30,997 nt of DNA from positions 1-30,997 of IMG/VR virus record IMGVR_UViG_3300027580_000013. One strand, given 5' to 3'. Each line of letters opens with the position of its first letter. Position 1 is the stretch's first letter. Below are positions 6,013 to 14,311 of the stretch, piece after piece. The translations under genes and the position numbers were made by a program. The DNA is from a virus. The notes beneath the pieces were generated by a model. The model made no database searches and was not told where the DNA came from. It saw only the letters and a list, made by a program, of their open reading frames with translations.

Positions 6013-7428
6013 TTAGGGGTCGAGGCTTGCGATGTGGACGACGACAATGATGCCTTCAGTGTGGTTGTTCACAATTTCCAGGTCTTTCTGGTGGTGAATG
6101 TCCACCTCGAATAGTTCCCGCATACTGTCTACTCGACCGTCGTCGTAGTTAAAGACGCTCCCGATGATTGCTTGAGCGTTGTCAGCACTTACATGGGCAA
6201 TACCGTGACAGTGGTCGTGCCTCCCCGCGACGGTTGTTACCCAGAACAGAAACTTATCGAACGGGACGTTAATTCGGCCCCAGCCGCCTGTATCAATGTA
6301 AAAGCGCGCTTCACGCCGCATAGCGCCAAGCTGCGAGGCGTGCTTCCCATCGACCTTGTCGGCGTCTAAGCCGGAGCCGGAGCCGTCGTTGCCCGGATGC
6401 CAAAGCTGGCTGGCGTTACGGCCATCAACACTGTCGGCGTCCAGGCCGGAGCCAGCGCCCATGTTGCCGGCGTGCCAGATTTGGTTGCCGTTAATCAGAG
6501 GCGTATCCACACTCTGGAACCGCAGCTTTAGCCAGATCGTGCCGTAACGCGCAACGTCGTTGCCAGTGATGCGGGCCAGCGCCTGAGCATCGCCGCCAGC
6601 ATCGTAAGCCTTGAGGGCTGTACTATTGGGCAACGTCACCGGCCCGTCGAGATCGCCGCCGCTGCGTGGGAGGTAGTTGCCGTTCAGGTTCAGGTCGAAG
6701 CGGACTTGTGCCGGGGTCCGTGCGATCCATCCCGCCGAATTAGAGAACCGAGTGAAGTCCATATCATTGGGGCTGGACGGAAGGGCGCTGTTGGCGTTCT
6801 CACGGGCTTTCTGTGCCCAATGGTACGCTGAATAGTTCCCTGTGTCTGACCCGGTCTCAGGATCAACAACAGACGTGTCCTCGGCCTCGGTGGCGTACCG
6901 GGTCGCTAGGGTCTCCGAGTAGCCGGCCTGGACTTCGTGACTGTTGGCTTGATCTCGGTAGGTCTGGGCCGTGTCCCGAGCAGCCTCCGCATCAGCCACG
7001 ATGATGTTGCCGACGCCCAGCGTGACGAGGTCGTTGTCGTCCTGCGGAGCGCCAGCGTTGGAGATCGGGAGACCTTCAGCGTCCCACACGCCGCCGACAG
7101 GCGTCATCGCGTTCTCGGAGGCGTCCTTCACTTCCTGGACGAGGTAGAAGTCCTGGTTGAACGCCTTGTCGAGCGACTTCTCGGTAAGCGTCGAGGCGCT
7201 CTGGAAGTTCACCACACGCGCGTCTGCCGGGGTGATACGGCGAACCTCGACGGTCGAGCCGTCCGCAGGGGCAGGGTCCAAGATGATCGTGCTGGAGCCG
7301 TTCCAGTCGAAGGACTTCTCCGTGCCGTCAACGTAGGCGTGGATGTGGTCCTTGGAGAGGTAGGGGAAGCTGAAGCTGAAGTTTGTGGTTGAGCCGTCGC
7401 CCGTGTACTGGACGAAACTCCGTGCCAT
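6013..7428 (-). CDS. Tail fibre protein 1 (gp17-type N-terminal adaptor)
   Basis: A 471-residue fibre. Residues 1-105 form the T7 gp17-type tail-binding domain (FVQYTGDGSTTNFSFSFPYL, APADGSTVEVRRITPADARV, then FNQDFYLVQEVKD). Residues about 145-210 are a helical shaft with the module EAEDTSVVDPETGSDTG and YSAYHWAQK (179-207), shared with fibre 2. Then come fibre repeats WHAGNMGAGSGLDADSVDG and WHPGNDGSGSGLDADKVDG (about 325-375), common in phage fibre shafts. The C-terminal domain (GWGRINVPFDKFLFWVTT onward) is unrelated to fibre 2 and may hold receptor specificity. The ATG follows GAGGAGG closely. Spacing to fibre 2 is 15 nt, so both are co-transcribed. Confidence 0.9.
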   Translation of the reverse strand: MARSFVQYTGDGSTTNFSFSFPYLSKDHIHAYVDGTEKSFDWNGSSTIILDPAPADGSTVEVRRITPADARVVNFQSASTLTEKSLDKAFNQDFYLVQEVKDASENAMTPVGGVWDAEGLPISNAGAPQDDNDLVTLGVGNIIVADAEAARDTAQTYRDQANSHEVQAGYSETLATRYATEAEDTSVVDPETGSDTGNYSAYHWAQKARENANSALPSSPNDMDFTRFSNSAGWIARTPAQVRFDLNLNGNYLPRSGGDLDGPVTLPNSTALKAYDAGGDAQALARITGNDVARYGTIWLKLRFQSVDTPLINGNQIWHAGNMGAGSGLDADSVDGRNASQLWHPGNDGSGSGLDADKVDGKHASQLGAMRREARFYIDTGGWGRINVPFDKFLFWVTTVAGRHDHCHGIAHVSADNAQAIIGSVFNYDDGRVDSMRELFEVDIHHQKDLEIVNNHTEGIIVVVHIASLDP

Positions 7429-7448
7429 ATCCTCCTCGCAAAGAGTTT

Positions 7449-7473
7449 GCCCCGACCCGCGAGGGGCCGGGGC
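7449..7473 (-). terminator. Strong GC hairpin between gp16-like and fibre genes
   Basis: GCCCCG (7473-7468) pairs with CGGGGC (7454-7449), with an additional inner CCC/GGG pairing. No T-run follows (AAACTCTTTG), so this is either a weak or factor-dependent terminator or an mRNA-processing or stability element that sets fibre expression apart from the core proteins. Confidence 0.5.
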
Positions 7474-7479
7474 TTGGTT

Positions 7480-10400
7480 CTAGTTGCTTTCGTTGGCGAT
7501 TTCTTCCAGGACCGCCTGTCCACCGGGCTGCTGTGAGATGTCCTTGTTGTGCTTGAGACGGCGGTAGAAGCTGTTCAGCCGCTCATACTTACGGAGCATC
7601 TTACGCTCTGCCCGCTTGGTCACGCGGTTCTGGATTTTGTTGAGTTCAACCTGCTTGGCCTCTGGCCCCAGAGTGTCCCAATCGGACGCTTCCATCCGAC
7701 GCTTGAACTTCTCTCGGAGGTTCATCTCGCCGACCTCTTTCATGAGGTAGTCATACGGCGAAAGGTCTCCTTCGGAGTTCTTCCACTTCGGATCGGTGAG
7801 GTCGATGTCGCCCTCCAGCATCGTCTCCTTTGGAGGGGCGATCACCTTGTCCTCCTCAGCCAGCTTCGCCAGTTCCTGGCCGACCCGGTCTTCGCCGCTC
7901 TCCGCAGTGTAAGGCCAGATAGTCCGGTTCATCAGGCCACGCGGACGCATGACCTTTTCGCCCAGCATGTTCCGGGACGCAGGCCGGTTGTCGCTCCAGC
8001 CAGGGACCTTGGCCCACAGGCCGTCCAGGACGTTCCGGCTCTCCCGCATGACCGCGTCCTCGTCGTTCAGGGAGGTTGTGAACGCGGACATCTGCCACGG
8101 GGCGAGCGTGCCGAGCTTGTTCTGGACCAGCTTCTTCATCTCGTAGGGCTTACCAGATGCAACGCCGGCCAGAAGCTCGGTCATACCCTGCAGGTACGTC
8201 TTGGAGGTGACGTTCTTGGCGATGCCTGCGGCAATCGCGGTGCCGGCCTCCGTCAGATCGTTCACCGAAAGGCCATCGCGGCTCATTTCGCCAGCGTCAC
8301 CCATCTGCTCCAGGGTCGCCCGCATCGCCGGCTCGCGGTTGAGGACCTCGTTGAGGGCACGTTCAATGCCTTCCTTACTGTCGGCAGGGATGCCGGCGAA
8401 GGTCCCGAGCGGATCGGCACGACGGTAGGAGATGAACTCATACCGCTGGGAGCCGTCCTCGTTAGTGCCCCACGGGATTTTGAGGCTGTACGGCTGGTTG
8501 TGCATCCGCCACTGCTTCCACTGCTCTGGGTCCTTGGGACCAGCGCCAGTGATCCGCTCGTTGAACGCGAGGAACGCACCTGCGCCCCAAAGGCCGTTGC
8601 CGACGACCTGCTTGCCGATAGCGTCTCGGGCACGGTCGCCGCCTGCTTTGAGGTCAGCCTTCATCTGCCGCTGGGCGAAGCCGGAGCCGAGTGGCCCGCG
8701 CTGCGCCATGTGGCGGAAGATGTTCACGGGCGTCCGCGTGAACGGCATACCCAAGATACGCGCCCACGGGTGCTTCTGGACGAAGTCCTGGATGGTCTTG
8801 CCGGGGCCGTACTGCAGGTCGCTCGTGAAGGTCGTCTCCCGGCCATACTCCTTAGCCTGCGGGACGATAGCCTCGCCCTGCGGGCCATAGGAGGCGTCCA
8901 TGTACCGCTTCGTGTACTCCTTCAGACGCTTGCCCTTCAGGCCCTGTGCGCGGCCCTGACGCAGAGCCATCGCACGCACACGGCTACGGTAGTTCATCTG
9001 CTTGAAGAACTCGTCCGTAGTCATGAGCATCCGCGTCGGAAGCCCGTGCATCTGGAACAGCTTGTCCACGAACTTGTTGTCCGACGTGGGCCGCATCTCA
9101 CCAGCGGAGTGCTGCACGTCGTAGGGACTGACGTGCGGGTCCAGGATGTTCTTGTCCTGCCGGAACGCCTTCGCGGCCATCTTCACACCCTCAAGCGAGG
9201 ACGCGAACTCGCCGAACAGCAGGTCCGCACCTTCTCGGGCACGGGCTTTGCTGCCGCCAAGAGCGCCGCCGACCATCATCTCGATAGGCCGCTGGACAGA
9301 CTGCATCGCCGACGACCCGACCTGGGTGAGCTGCGTGTCGATGCCCGACAGCATGTTGTTCAGGATGAAGTAGTTGAACTTGTCCCAGGACGAGCCGGCC
9401 TTACCCGATGCCTGCTGGGTCGTGGCCTTCAGGTCACCCTCGGCCATAGCAATCCGACGCAGGGCACGCTTGGCTTCCTGGCCGCTGAGAGCGCCCTTCT
9501 TCGCAGCCTCCGGGTCTGCCGCGAGGCTCTGAATGTCGGGCATGTTCTTCTTCAGCGTGCCAAGCGAGCGGAACGCGCGGCCCATTTCGGTCTCGGTGCC
9601 GCCCAGCAGGCCCTGGAAGTTCGCCAGCCGCTGGATCACCTCGTTCGCTTGCTCCACGATCTTCTCGTCGTCGGAGACGAGCGAGGTCTGAGCCAGCCGT
9701 GAGGCTTCCTTGGCAAGCCGATCGTGGTAGGCATAGGCCGCAGTGAGGACCGCGTCGGAGTTCTGGACGCCCTTGAAGGTCTGGTCGAGGGCGTTCATGA
9801 GCGATCCAGGCTTGGTGCCGAGCGCGTCAGCCATCTCCTGGACCACGACATCCGAACGCTTGCCCTTGCCGCCCTTGAACTCGGACAGCTTTTGGTCCGC
9901 GATCCGGGACAGCTTGGCGATCACGTCCTTCGTGTCGTGGTCGGTCGGGAGCTTGTCCAGGTTCAGGTTGACCTCAGACATCGCCATCTCGGGGTCATCG
10001 CCCGTATGGATACGGCCAATGGCCTCCTTGAACTTGTCGATGTCCTTCTTGGACATGACCTTGCGGAGATCGACCTCCTCCTGGGCGGCCCGTTCGGCGT
10101 CCACGTCGGCCTCGGGGTTGGCTTGCTGGCCGGCGTCAGTGGCCTGCCCACCCGTCATCCGGTCTTCGGCCATCTGACGGGCCTCTTGTGCAGCCTCCTG
10201 GTCGCCCTCACGGGCACGCTGGGCCAGTTCGTCAGCCTTCTCGACCTCGGGATCGCCCTGCTGGGTCGTGTCGTCGGATGCCTGGGCCGACTTCTGCTGG
10301 TCACGCTTGGCTGCCTGCTTGATCTCGCCGGCAGTTTGCGTCGAAGGCTCGTCGCCGCGCCGGAGCTTGCCAAACGCCTTGACGCCCTTGACCGCCGTGT

Positions 10401-11133
10401 CGGCGATCAGGCCCAGGCCAAGGCCCTCCAGCGTATTCTTCGCGCGGCTCTCCAGGTCCGTGTCATCTGGCTCGTGCGCCAGCCGGCCCACGCTGTCCTT
10501 CAGGATCGGGTACTGATCCAGGAGATCGGCCAGCCGGCCTTCCTCCTCGTCCACCAGCGTGAAGTCGGCAACGCCGCCAGAGGCCATATTGCCGACGAGA
10601 TCGCCGGCCTTCTCGCTCTTGGTGAGCTTGCTGGCAAGTTGCGGGAACTTGGCGAACTTGTTGATGCCGACCATGCCCATCGCCAGCTTGCCTAGCTCGG
10701 CCCCGATCTGGCCGGCAGCGGTCTCTGGCTCCTTCGTGACGATGCCGGAAAGCGGCTCGTCAGGGGCAACGTCGTCGCCAGCGATCCAGTTGACGATGTC
10801 CGTGGTGGTGTCTGCCGCCTGGGACACGCCTTCTGTGACCGCGTGAGATACCGCGCGCCCGGGTTCGCCTGTGTAGGTGTGGACCTGCGACAGGAAGGTC
10901 TCGCCTACCTTGTCGTAGCTGCTGTCTTCGCCCTGGCCTTGATCGGCGTCAGCGCCCGTCGATCCGGGCATCTCAGCCTCAAGGCCCTCCTGCATAGGGT
11001 TGCGTTCGGTTTGCTGATCCGTCTGCTGGGTCTGGTTCTCCTCCGCAGAGGAGGCAGCGGAGCCATTGTCGGCCCCGCTGCTGGCGTTAGTGGCTGCCTG
11101 CAGGCCCTGCTGCATCGGGTTTTCTTCAGCCAT
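7480..11133 (-). CDS. Internal virion protein / ejection protein, T7 gp16-like
   Basis: A 1217-residue protein, the longest gene here, in the gp16 position (T7 gp16: 1318). It would be ejected into the host and draw in the genome's leading end. The C-terminal two thirds have features of this family: FNYFILNNMLSGIDTQLTQV, the basic MGMPFTRTPVNIFRHMAQRG-like segment (ILGMPFTRTPVNIFRHMAQR), RRADPLGTFAGIPAD and a final basic helix region. I see no lytic transglycosylase (SLT) signature at the N-terminus; the first 60 residues instead hold two copies of an NPMQxGLxA motif and Gln/Asp-rich low complexity. A hairpin and the tail-fibre gene follow. Confidence 0.92.
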   Translation of the reverse strand: MAEENPMQQGLQAATNASSGADNGSAASSAEENQTQQTDQQTERNPMQEGLEAEMPGSTGADADQGQGEDSSYDKVGETFLSQVHTYTGEPGRAVSHAVTEGVSQAADTTTDIVNWIAGDDVAPDEPLSGIVTKEPETAAGQIGAELGKLAMGMVGINKFAKFPQLASKLTKSEKAGDLVGNMASGGVADFTLVDEEEGRLADLLDQYPILKDSVGRLAHEPDDTDLESRAKNTLEGLGLGLIADTAVKGVKAFGKLRRGDEPSTQTAGEIKQAAKRDQQKSAQASDDTTQQGDPEVEKADELAQRAREGDQEAAQEARQMAEDRMTGGQATDAGQQANPEADVDAERAAQEEVDLRKVMSKKDIDKFKEAIGRIHTGDDPEMAMSEVNLNLDKLPTDHDTKDVIAKLSRIADQKLSEFKGGKGKRSDVVVQEMADALGTKPGSLMNALDQTFKGVQNSDAVLTAAYAYHDRLAKEASRLAQTSLVSDDEKIVEQANEVIQRLANFQGLLGGTETEMGRAFRSLGTLKKNMPDIQSLAADPEAAKKGALSGQEAKRALRRIAMAEGDLKATTQQASGKAGSSWDKFNYFILNNMLSGIDTQLTQVGSSAMQSVQRPIEMMVGGALGGSKARAREGADLLFGEFASSLEGVKMAAKAFRQDKNILDPHVSPYDVQHSAGEMRPTSDNKFVDKLFQMHGLPTRMLMTTDEFFKQMNYRSRVRAMALRQGRAQGLKGKRLKEYTKRYMDASYGPQGEAIVPQAKEYGRETTFTSDLQYGPGKTIQDFVQKHPWARILGMPFTRTPVNIFRHMAQRGPLGSGFAQRQMKADLKAGGDRARDAIGKQVVGNGLWGAGAFLAFNERITGAGPKDPEQWKQWRMHNQPYSLKIPWGTNEDGSQRYEFISYRRADPLGTFAGIPADSKEGIERALNEVLNREPAMRATLEQMGDAGEMSRDGLSVNDLTEAGTAIAAGIAKNVTSKTYLQGMTELLAGVASGKPYEMKKLVQNKLGTLAPWQMSAFTTSLNDEDAVMRESRNVLDGLWAKVPGWSDNRPASRNMLGEKVMRPRGLMNRTIWPYTAESGEDRVGQELAKLAEEDKVIAPPKETMLEGDIDLTDPKWKNSEGDLSPYDYLMKEVGEMNLREKFKRRMEASDWDTLGPEAKQVELNKIQNRVTKRAERKMLRKYERLNSFYRRLKHNKDISQQPGGQAVLEEIANESN

Positions 11134-13199
11134 TACTCCTCAGAGCTTTCTTCGTTGTCGGTGTTGTCCTGCTGATCGCCTTGCTCGGCCCCGCTGTCTC
11201 CGGGTGCCTCGACAGCCCCAGGCTGTTGCCGCAGCAGACGTGCCTGGGTCTGGGCGAACTCACGCGGGTTGATGCCGTTGGAGTGCAGGAACGAGGCCAC
11301 CGGACCCTTGGGGTACTGCTCGGTGACCTGACGAAGCTGATCGAGGCTTTCGAACAGCGCCTTCGACTTCCAGTCCACTTCGCCAGCGTCCATATCCTGG
11401 AGATCGTCAGGCGAAGCGAGTGTGGGAGCGTTGGGACCTTCCGCGACAGTCATCGGTTCATCGTAGTTGATCCCGGTCGAAGTCGTATTGCCGACCTGCT
11501 CCCAGCCGGCGTCTTCGGCCTTGTCCATGACTTCTTCGGTTTCTTCCTCGGACTGGCCTTCGCCGACGCTCTCGCTCAGTTCCTCCGGCGATCGGGTGTT
11601 GTCACCTTCATCCGAAGATTGGTCCGTCGAAGTGCTGGTGTCAGAGCTAGAGCCGCCATCGTCGGACTGGCCGTCCGTCACGATGTTGTTCCGCTCCTTG
11701 AACCGGCGAAGCTGCTCGGACGTGAAGTCCTCGGAGTACCGTGCGGCCTTGTTGTCGTAGAGGCTCTGCGCCTTCTCGCGCATTTCCTCGGGACCGGCCT
11801 CGGGGTTCTTCGCCAGCCAGCCGGCGTAGTCCTTCTGGAACTCGTACACCGCCTCGTTGGCGAGACGCCGGGTCATAGGCTTACTGCCTTCGTTGCCGGC
11901 GATGGTGCTGTGCAGGCGGTTAGAGTAGTCCTGGAGAACGTCGTTCTGGTACGGACCTTCTTCGCTGTCTCGGCTCTCGATGTCGGAGATCAGGCTGGTG
12001 GCAGTGTCGGGCTTGAGGTCGCCACGCTTGAGCGCCTCGACCACGTCTTCTTCGCCGACATCGCCCTGGAGAACGCCGACCTGTAGCTCGCGGACCACGT
12101 CACGGTCCTCCACGAACTTGTCCTCGACGTAGTTCTCCCGGATGTCCTTGAGCTTATCGACGGCGAAGGGCGAGAACTGAGCCGCCGTGCCGTACAGGTC
12201 ATCGACCTCGACCTCGCTCGGGTCCTCGGCGTTCGCCAGCCGATTGTGAAGCTCAGTCCCGAGACGCTTGAGCGCGTTCTCCTCCAGCCGCTCTTGCCGC
12301 TGGCGAGCCTGCCGACGCTCCTGCTGGACTTTCTGGGCGATCTCGATCTCGGTACGCTCCTTCATCTTCCGAGCGTATTGGGTCTTGCCCAGCTTGCCGG
12401 AGCCAGCCTCGATCTTGTCGAGGGCATCGAGAAGCTCAGGATCACGCTCACGCAGAGCTTTGCCGGCGATGGCGTCCACGGTCATCTCGTTGACGCGCTT
12501 GCCGTCGAGGCCGACGAACATCTCGCGCTGCTGGATTTCCTCGACCTTCTTGGCGAGTTGCTCCGGCTCCCAATCGCCCTGTGCGGCCTCGTCCACGAGG
12601 TTCTGTATCTCGACCTGGGATTGCCTGATCTTGCCCTCGACAATGTTCTCCTGGACCTGGGCCGAGTGCTGGGAGCGCAGGTTGGCTTCGGCTTGCTGCA
12701 TCTGTGGCAGGAAGCCTTCCTGGAAGTCCTCGTTGTCGGACAGGTTCTGGGTCCACTTCTTCCGCTGCTCCTGAAGGAAGCTCTCGACCTCCTCCGGGTC
12801 AGTGGAGTTGCGGACGCCCGACCGGGCATACTGCGCCTGGAGGTACTGCTGATACTCCTGGCCTTTCAGCTTGCCGGCCTGTTCCTGGTAGCCCTGGACG
12901 AAGTACGGGTTCGCGCTCTCCGGGATTTTGCCCTTCTGGACAGCCTCCTTGAACTCCAGGGCGTTCTTTAGGCGAGCCTTAGCGCCCCGCTTGCGCTCCT
13001 CCTTCTTGTACTCCTCATGCTCCTTCTGCAGGAACTTCTGGACCTGTGGATTGACCTGGGACAGGCCGGCAGCGATCTGGGCAGCCGTGTTCTCTGACTG
13101 CTGTGCGGGCGGGGTGAAGACCGTGGACGTGCCGGCAGTGACACGACTGTCCACGGACCCCTGCGGCGTCCGCACACGGACGCGCTTGTTGGTCGCCAT
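11133..13199 (-). CDS. Internal virion protein, T7 gp15-like
   Basis: A 688-residue, almost entirely helical protein in the gp15 position (T7 gp15: 747). An early GLSQVNPQVQKFLQKEHEEYKKEERKRG-type region (about 45-72) and NPYFVQGYQEQAGKLKG match the conserved N-terminal segment of this family; the rest alternates Gln/Glu-rich helices. A low-complexity Ser/Asp/Gln segment near residues 510-560 and an acidic tail (DNTDNEESSEE) mark the C-terminus. In T7, gp15 forms the periplasmic tube for DNA ejection with gp16. Its stop overlaps the next ATG (TAATG). Confidence 0.92.
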   Translation of the reverse strand: MATNKRVRVRTPQGSVDSRVTAGTSTVFTPPAQQSENTAAQIAAGLSQVNPQVQKFLQKEHEEYKKEERKRGAKARLKNALEFKEAVQKGKIPESANPYFVQGYQEQAGKLKGQEYQQYLQAQYARSGVRNSTDPEEVESFLQEQRKKWTQNLSDNEDFQEGFLPQMQQAEANLRSQHSAQVQENIVEGKIRQSQVEIQNLVDEAAQGDWEPEQLAKKVEEIQQREMFVGLDGKRVNEMTVDAIAGKALRERDPELLDALDKIEAGSGKLGKTQYARKMKERTEIEIAQKVQQERRQARQRQERLEENALKRLGTELHNRLANAEDPSEVEVDDLYGTAAQFSPFAVDKLKDIRENYVEDKFVEDRDVVRELQVGVLQGDVGEEDVVEALKRGDLKPDTATSLISDIESRDSEEGPYQNDVLQDYSNRLHSTIAGNEGSKPMTRRLANEAVYEFQKDYAGWLAKNPEAGPEEMREKAQSLYDNKAARYSEDFTSEQLRRFKERNNIVTDGQSDDGGSSSDTSTSTDQSSDEGDNTRSPEELSESVGEGQSEEETEEVMDKAEDAGWEQVGNTTSTGINYDEPMTVAEGPNAPTLASPDDLQDMDAGEVDWKSKALFESLDQLRQVTEQYPKGPVASFLHSNGINPREFAQTQARLLRQQPGAVEAPGDSGAEQGDQQDNTDNEESSEE

Positions 13200-13218
13200 C
13201 TACGGTTAGCCTCCGGTG

Positions 13219-13854
13219 TTATTCTTCGATGACGGACGTGGAGGGACCAGCCTTCAGACGAGAAGTCGCGCCCGTCGTGGCCGGGTCGTTACCGCTCGGG
13301 CCGAAGTCCAGGCCGAAGTCGCCGTCTGGGCCGCTGTATTGGTCGTAGGCCGACAGAGCGCCCTGGCCGATCTTGAGCGCGCCCGCGAGGTAGTTCGGCT
13401 CCTCGACCGGCTGGGTCATCTGCCGGGTACGGGCCTTGGCTCGCTCGGCGGATACCTCGGTCTTACGGACGCGGCCCTGCTGGCGAGCGCCCAGGTTCGA
13501 CAGGGTGTCCTGTTCAAACTCGGCCTGCTGGCCCTGGAACTCACGGAACAGCGCATCGACAGAGTTGCCGGAGGTGCCGGTCTCCATCGCGGACAGGCGC
13601 GCCTTGGCTGAGGCCCGCTCCTGCTTGATCCGCTGGTCCTTGATCTTCTCGCCTGTGGCCTCCGCGTCCTGCATGTTCTGAAGCTGGATTTGAGCCACGC
13701 GCTCGCTGTGGTTCTCGATAGCCTCGTCTGCGATCTGCTCGTTCCGGGCCTCCTGGGCGTCAGCCGCGTCGGACTTCGCCTTCATTTGAGCGCCCGTCGT
13801 GGCAGCCGTCAGAGCGAGACTAGCGCCCGCGACCGCTGCGGTTGGCGAACACAT
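13219..13854 (-). CDS. Internal virion protein, T7 gp14-like
   Basis: A 211-residue, Ala/Gln/Glu-rich helical protein in the gp14 position (T7 gp14: 196). It begins MCSPTAAVAGASLALTAATT, a short Cys-bearing hydrophobic start typical of gp14 homologues, followed by a long coiled-coil-like region (about 30-100) with a conserved-looking GTSGNSVDALFREF segment. In T7, gp14 leaves the virion first and forms the outer-membrane part of the ejection channel. The start ATG 13854 lies inside the preceding gene with GGAGG ten bases upstream. Confidence 0.88.
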   Translation of the reverse strand: MCSPTAAVAGASLALTAATTGAQMKAKSDAADAQEARNEQIADEAIENHSERVAQIQLQNMQDAEATGEKIKDQRIKQERASAKARLSAMETGTSGNSVDALFREFQGQQAEFEQDTLSNLGARQQGRVRKTEVSAERAKARTRQMTQPVEEPNYLAGALKIGQGALSAYDQYSGPDGDFGLDFGPSGNDPATTGATSRLKAGPSTSVIEE

Positions 13855-14308
13855 CGTAGTAAAACCTCCAGAATGGGACGCCGTTCAGGTGTATTGGTGT
13901 TTGGTCGAAGCTGAAGCCGGCCCACTGGAGCCAGCGAACGTGTAGGGTGTTCCGGCTGTCCACGATGTTCGCCAGGAGGCCGAAGCCACTGGCGAAGTCC
14001 TGAACCCAGCCTTCCCGCTTGGTTCGCCGGCAGAACTCCATTGGGGCCTGCTCAACGAGTTCTGGCGAGGCGACAAGCCAGGGCAGGCCGATGTCCCTCC
14101 GAAAGTCCGGGACCACGCCGAGCAAGGCCACACATCGCCCATGAAGACGCACAGACGTGCGCCGGATCGAGCGGTCGTAGCCCTCCAGCAGCGTCTTCTT
14201 GGCGTCGGCGTTGTTGGCTGTCTCTAGCTCGGCGCGGTCTTCGGCGCGGAGGTTCGGCTCTAGGTCTAGGATGTCGCCTGCCGTCGCGTGATCGACGGTC
14301 AGGATCAT
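13820..14308 (-). CDS. Internal virion protein, T7 gp13-like
   Basis: A 162-residue protein in the gp13 position (T7 gp13 is 138 residues). Visible: DYxR-type linker (EGYDRSIRRTS), LHGRCVALLGVVPD and IGLPWLVASPELVEQAP, which match the gp13/DUF2833 family with its acetyltransferase-like fold. In T7 gp13 is needed to assemble the internal core. Its 3' end overlaps the following gene by 35 nt; that gene's GGAGG ribosome binding site lies within this coding sequence. Confidence 0.82.
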   Translation of the reverse strand: MILTVDHATAGDILDLEPNLRAEDRAELETANNADAKKTLLEGYDRSIRRTSVRLHGRCVALLGVVPDFRRDIGLPWLVASPELVEQAPMEFCRRTKREGWVQDFASGFGLLANIVDSRNTLHVRWLQWAGFSFDQTPIHLNGVPFWRFYYDVFANRSGRGR

Positions 14309-14311
14309 GTA

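Noticed and set aside
7549-9702. A 717-codon open frame on the plus strand
   Set aside because: It is antisense to the gp16-like gene and follows its codon pattern. High GC content produces such long shadow frames; the predicted protein has no recognisable motif and no ribosome binding site.
9724-12971. Other long plus-strand frames (for example 9724-10695, 11181-12086, 12246-12971)
   Set aside because: They lie antisense to well-supported virion genes, are Leu/Val/Arg-rich in the way reverse complements of helical acidic proteins are, and have no motif.
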